64,000 nucleotides of DNA from an uncultured Dehalococcoidia bacterium. Its GTDB lineage: Bacteria; Chloroflexota; Dehalococcoidia; Lucifugimonadales; UBA3495. A model generated the notes under the pieces. It was not told where the DNA came from, ran no database searches, and saw only the letters and a list, made by a program, of their open reading frames with translations. Both the position numbers and the translations under genes were made by a program. This document shows, one piece after another, positions 63,783 to 64,000 of this stretch (the first letter of the stretch is position 1; the number at the start of each line of letters is the position of its first letter). Where the stretch lies: NCBI GenBank assembly GCA_951813535.1, contig OX638345.1, positions 1,377,029 to 1,441,028 of the forward strand, in the 5' to 3' direction.

Positions 63783-64000
63783 AAAGGGAGACCTTAGTCG
63801 GGGAACGCCTCACCAGGCGCGAACCGGCCTACTCCCAGGTCAATCAGCGGATGTTCCTGTCACTCGGGTCTTCAGGTCGAGTCTTTGAGACTCCCATTCC
63901 CAGAGAGCAGGTTCCCTGAGAAAATCCGTTGAACCGGCAAACTTGCCGGACAAAATCGCAAACTTCTTACTTCCTTTCACTAATCAGCCGCTAACGAGCG
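63783..64000 (+). other. start of the 16S-23S spacer with processing-stem right arm
   Basis: No tRNA is seen in the 218 visible bases. Bases 63965-63988 are the right arm of the 16S processing stem (complement of 62242-62265). The spacer continues past the window edge. Confidence 0.8.

Overview
The window comes from a GC-rich bacterium that I infer to be a Chloroflexota of the Dehalococcoidia / SAR202 type. The grounds are a complete 16S rRNA with Chloroflexota-like character at the right end, the cluster rpsB-tsf-pyrH-frr-uppS-cdsA-dxr-rseP, and an accessory gene content rich in families that SAR202-type genomes carry in many copies: three luciferase-like flavin monooxygenases, two GMC oxidoreductases, SDR and D-2-hydroxyacid dehydrogenases, Gfo/Idh/MocA, dienelactone hydrolases, and four MFS transporters. 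Nearly every gene has a clear GGAGG-type ribosome site, which settles most starts. I saw no transposase, integrase, phage gene or CRISPR array.

Layout. 1-2129 (minus) is the N-terminal 709 codons of a large secreted surface protein that runs off the left edge. 2870-10011 is a scatter of catabolic genes: ThuA-like, LLM monooxygenase, an orphan iron-type ABC permease, 2-hydroxyacid dehydrogenase, odd SDR, second LLM. 10077-17253 is a minus-strand block read DUF1800, DUF1501, NHL propeller, MqnA/MqnD-like, dienelactone hydrolase, YyaL-like. 17494-19514 is a membrane protein followed by a gene-poor stretch with two dispersed inverted repeats and a 7-bp tandem repeat. 19515-22248 holds two MFS transporters. 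22493-26968 (minus) is a set of small-molecule genes (two beta-propellers, VOC, esterase-like, Asp/Glu racemase-like). 27097-40347 mixes oxidoreductases, a CYTH protein, a PEP-mutase-family enzyme, an OsmC gene with an in-frame TGA, LUD, a third LLM, a sulfurtransferase, a histidine kinase, a LigB-like dioxygenase, a Cys-rich small protein and a beta-helix protein. 40658-44698 (minus) has tRNA-Ala(GGC), a VWA protein and an AAA ATPase/TOPRIM pair of visibly lower GC. 44815-49087 has a GMC oxidoreductase, an aldo/keto reductase and an amidase with a small partner. 49296-56843 is the housekeeping operon for translation, isoprenoid/phospholipid synthesis and site-2 proteolysis. 56976-57861 is a decayed nitrite reductase gene. 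58118-61850 has a dienelactone hydrolase and two MFS genes. 62156-64000 is the start of an rRNA operon with promoter, boxA, 16S and both arms of the 16S processing stem.

The most striking observation is the OsmC-family gene at 31654-32181. Its reading frame is interrupted by a single TGA exactly where the family has its peroxidatic cysteine. The resolving-cysteine motif follows in the same frame, and a perfect 7-bp hairpin with a G-initial loop lies 20 nt downstream of the TGA, as in a bacterial SECIS element. I read it as a selenoprotein. Second in interest is the AAA ATPase/TOPRIM (DUF3226-like) pair, which resembles a split OLD-type defence module. Several catabolic enzymes also carry altered catalytic motifs: SDR, alpha/beta hydrolase, maleate-isomerase-like, LigB-like and PEP-mutase-like proteins.
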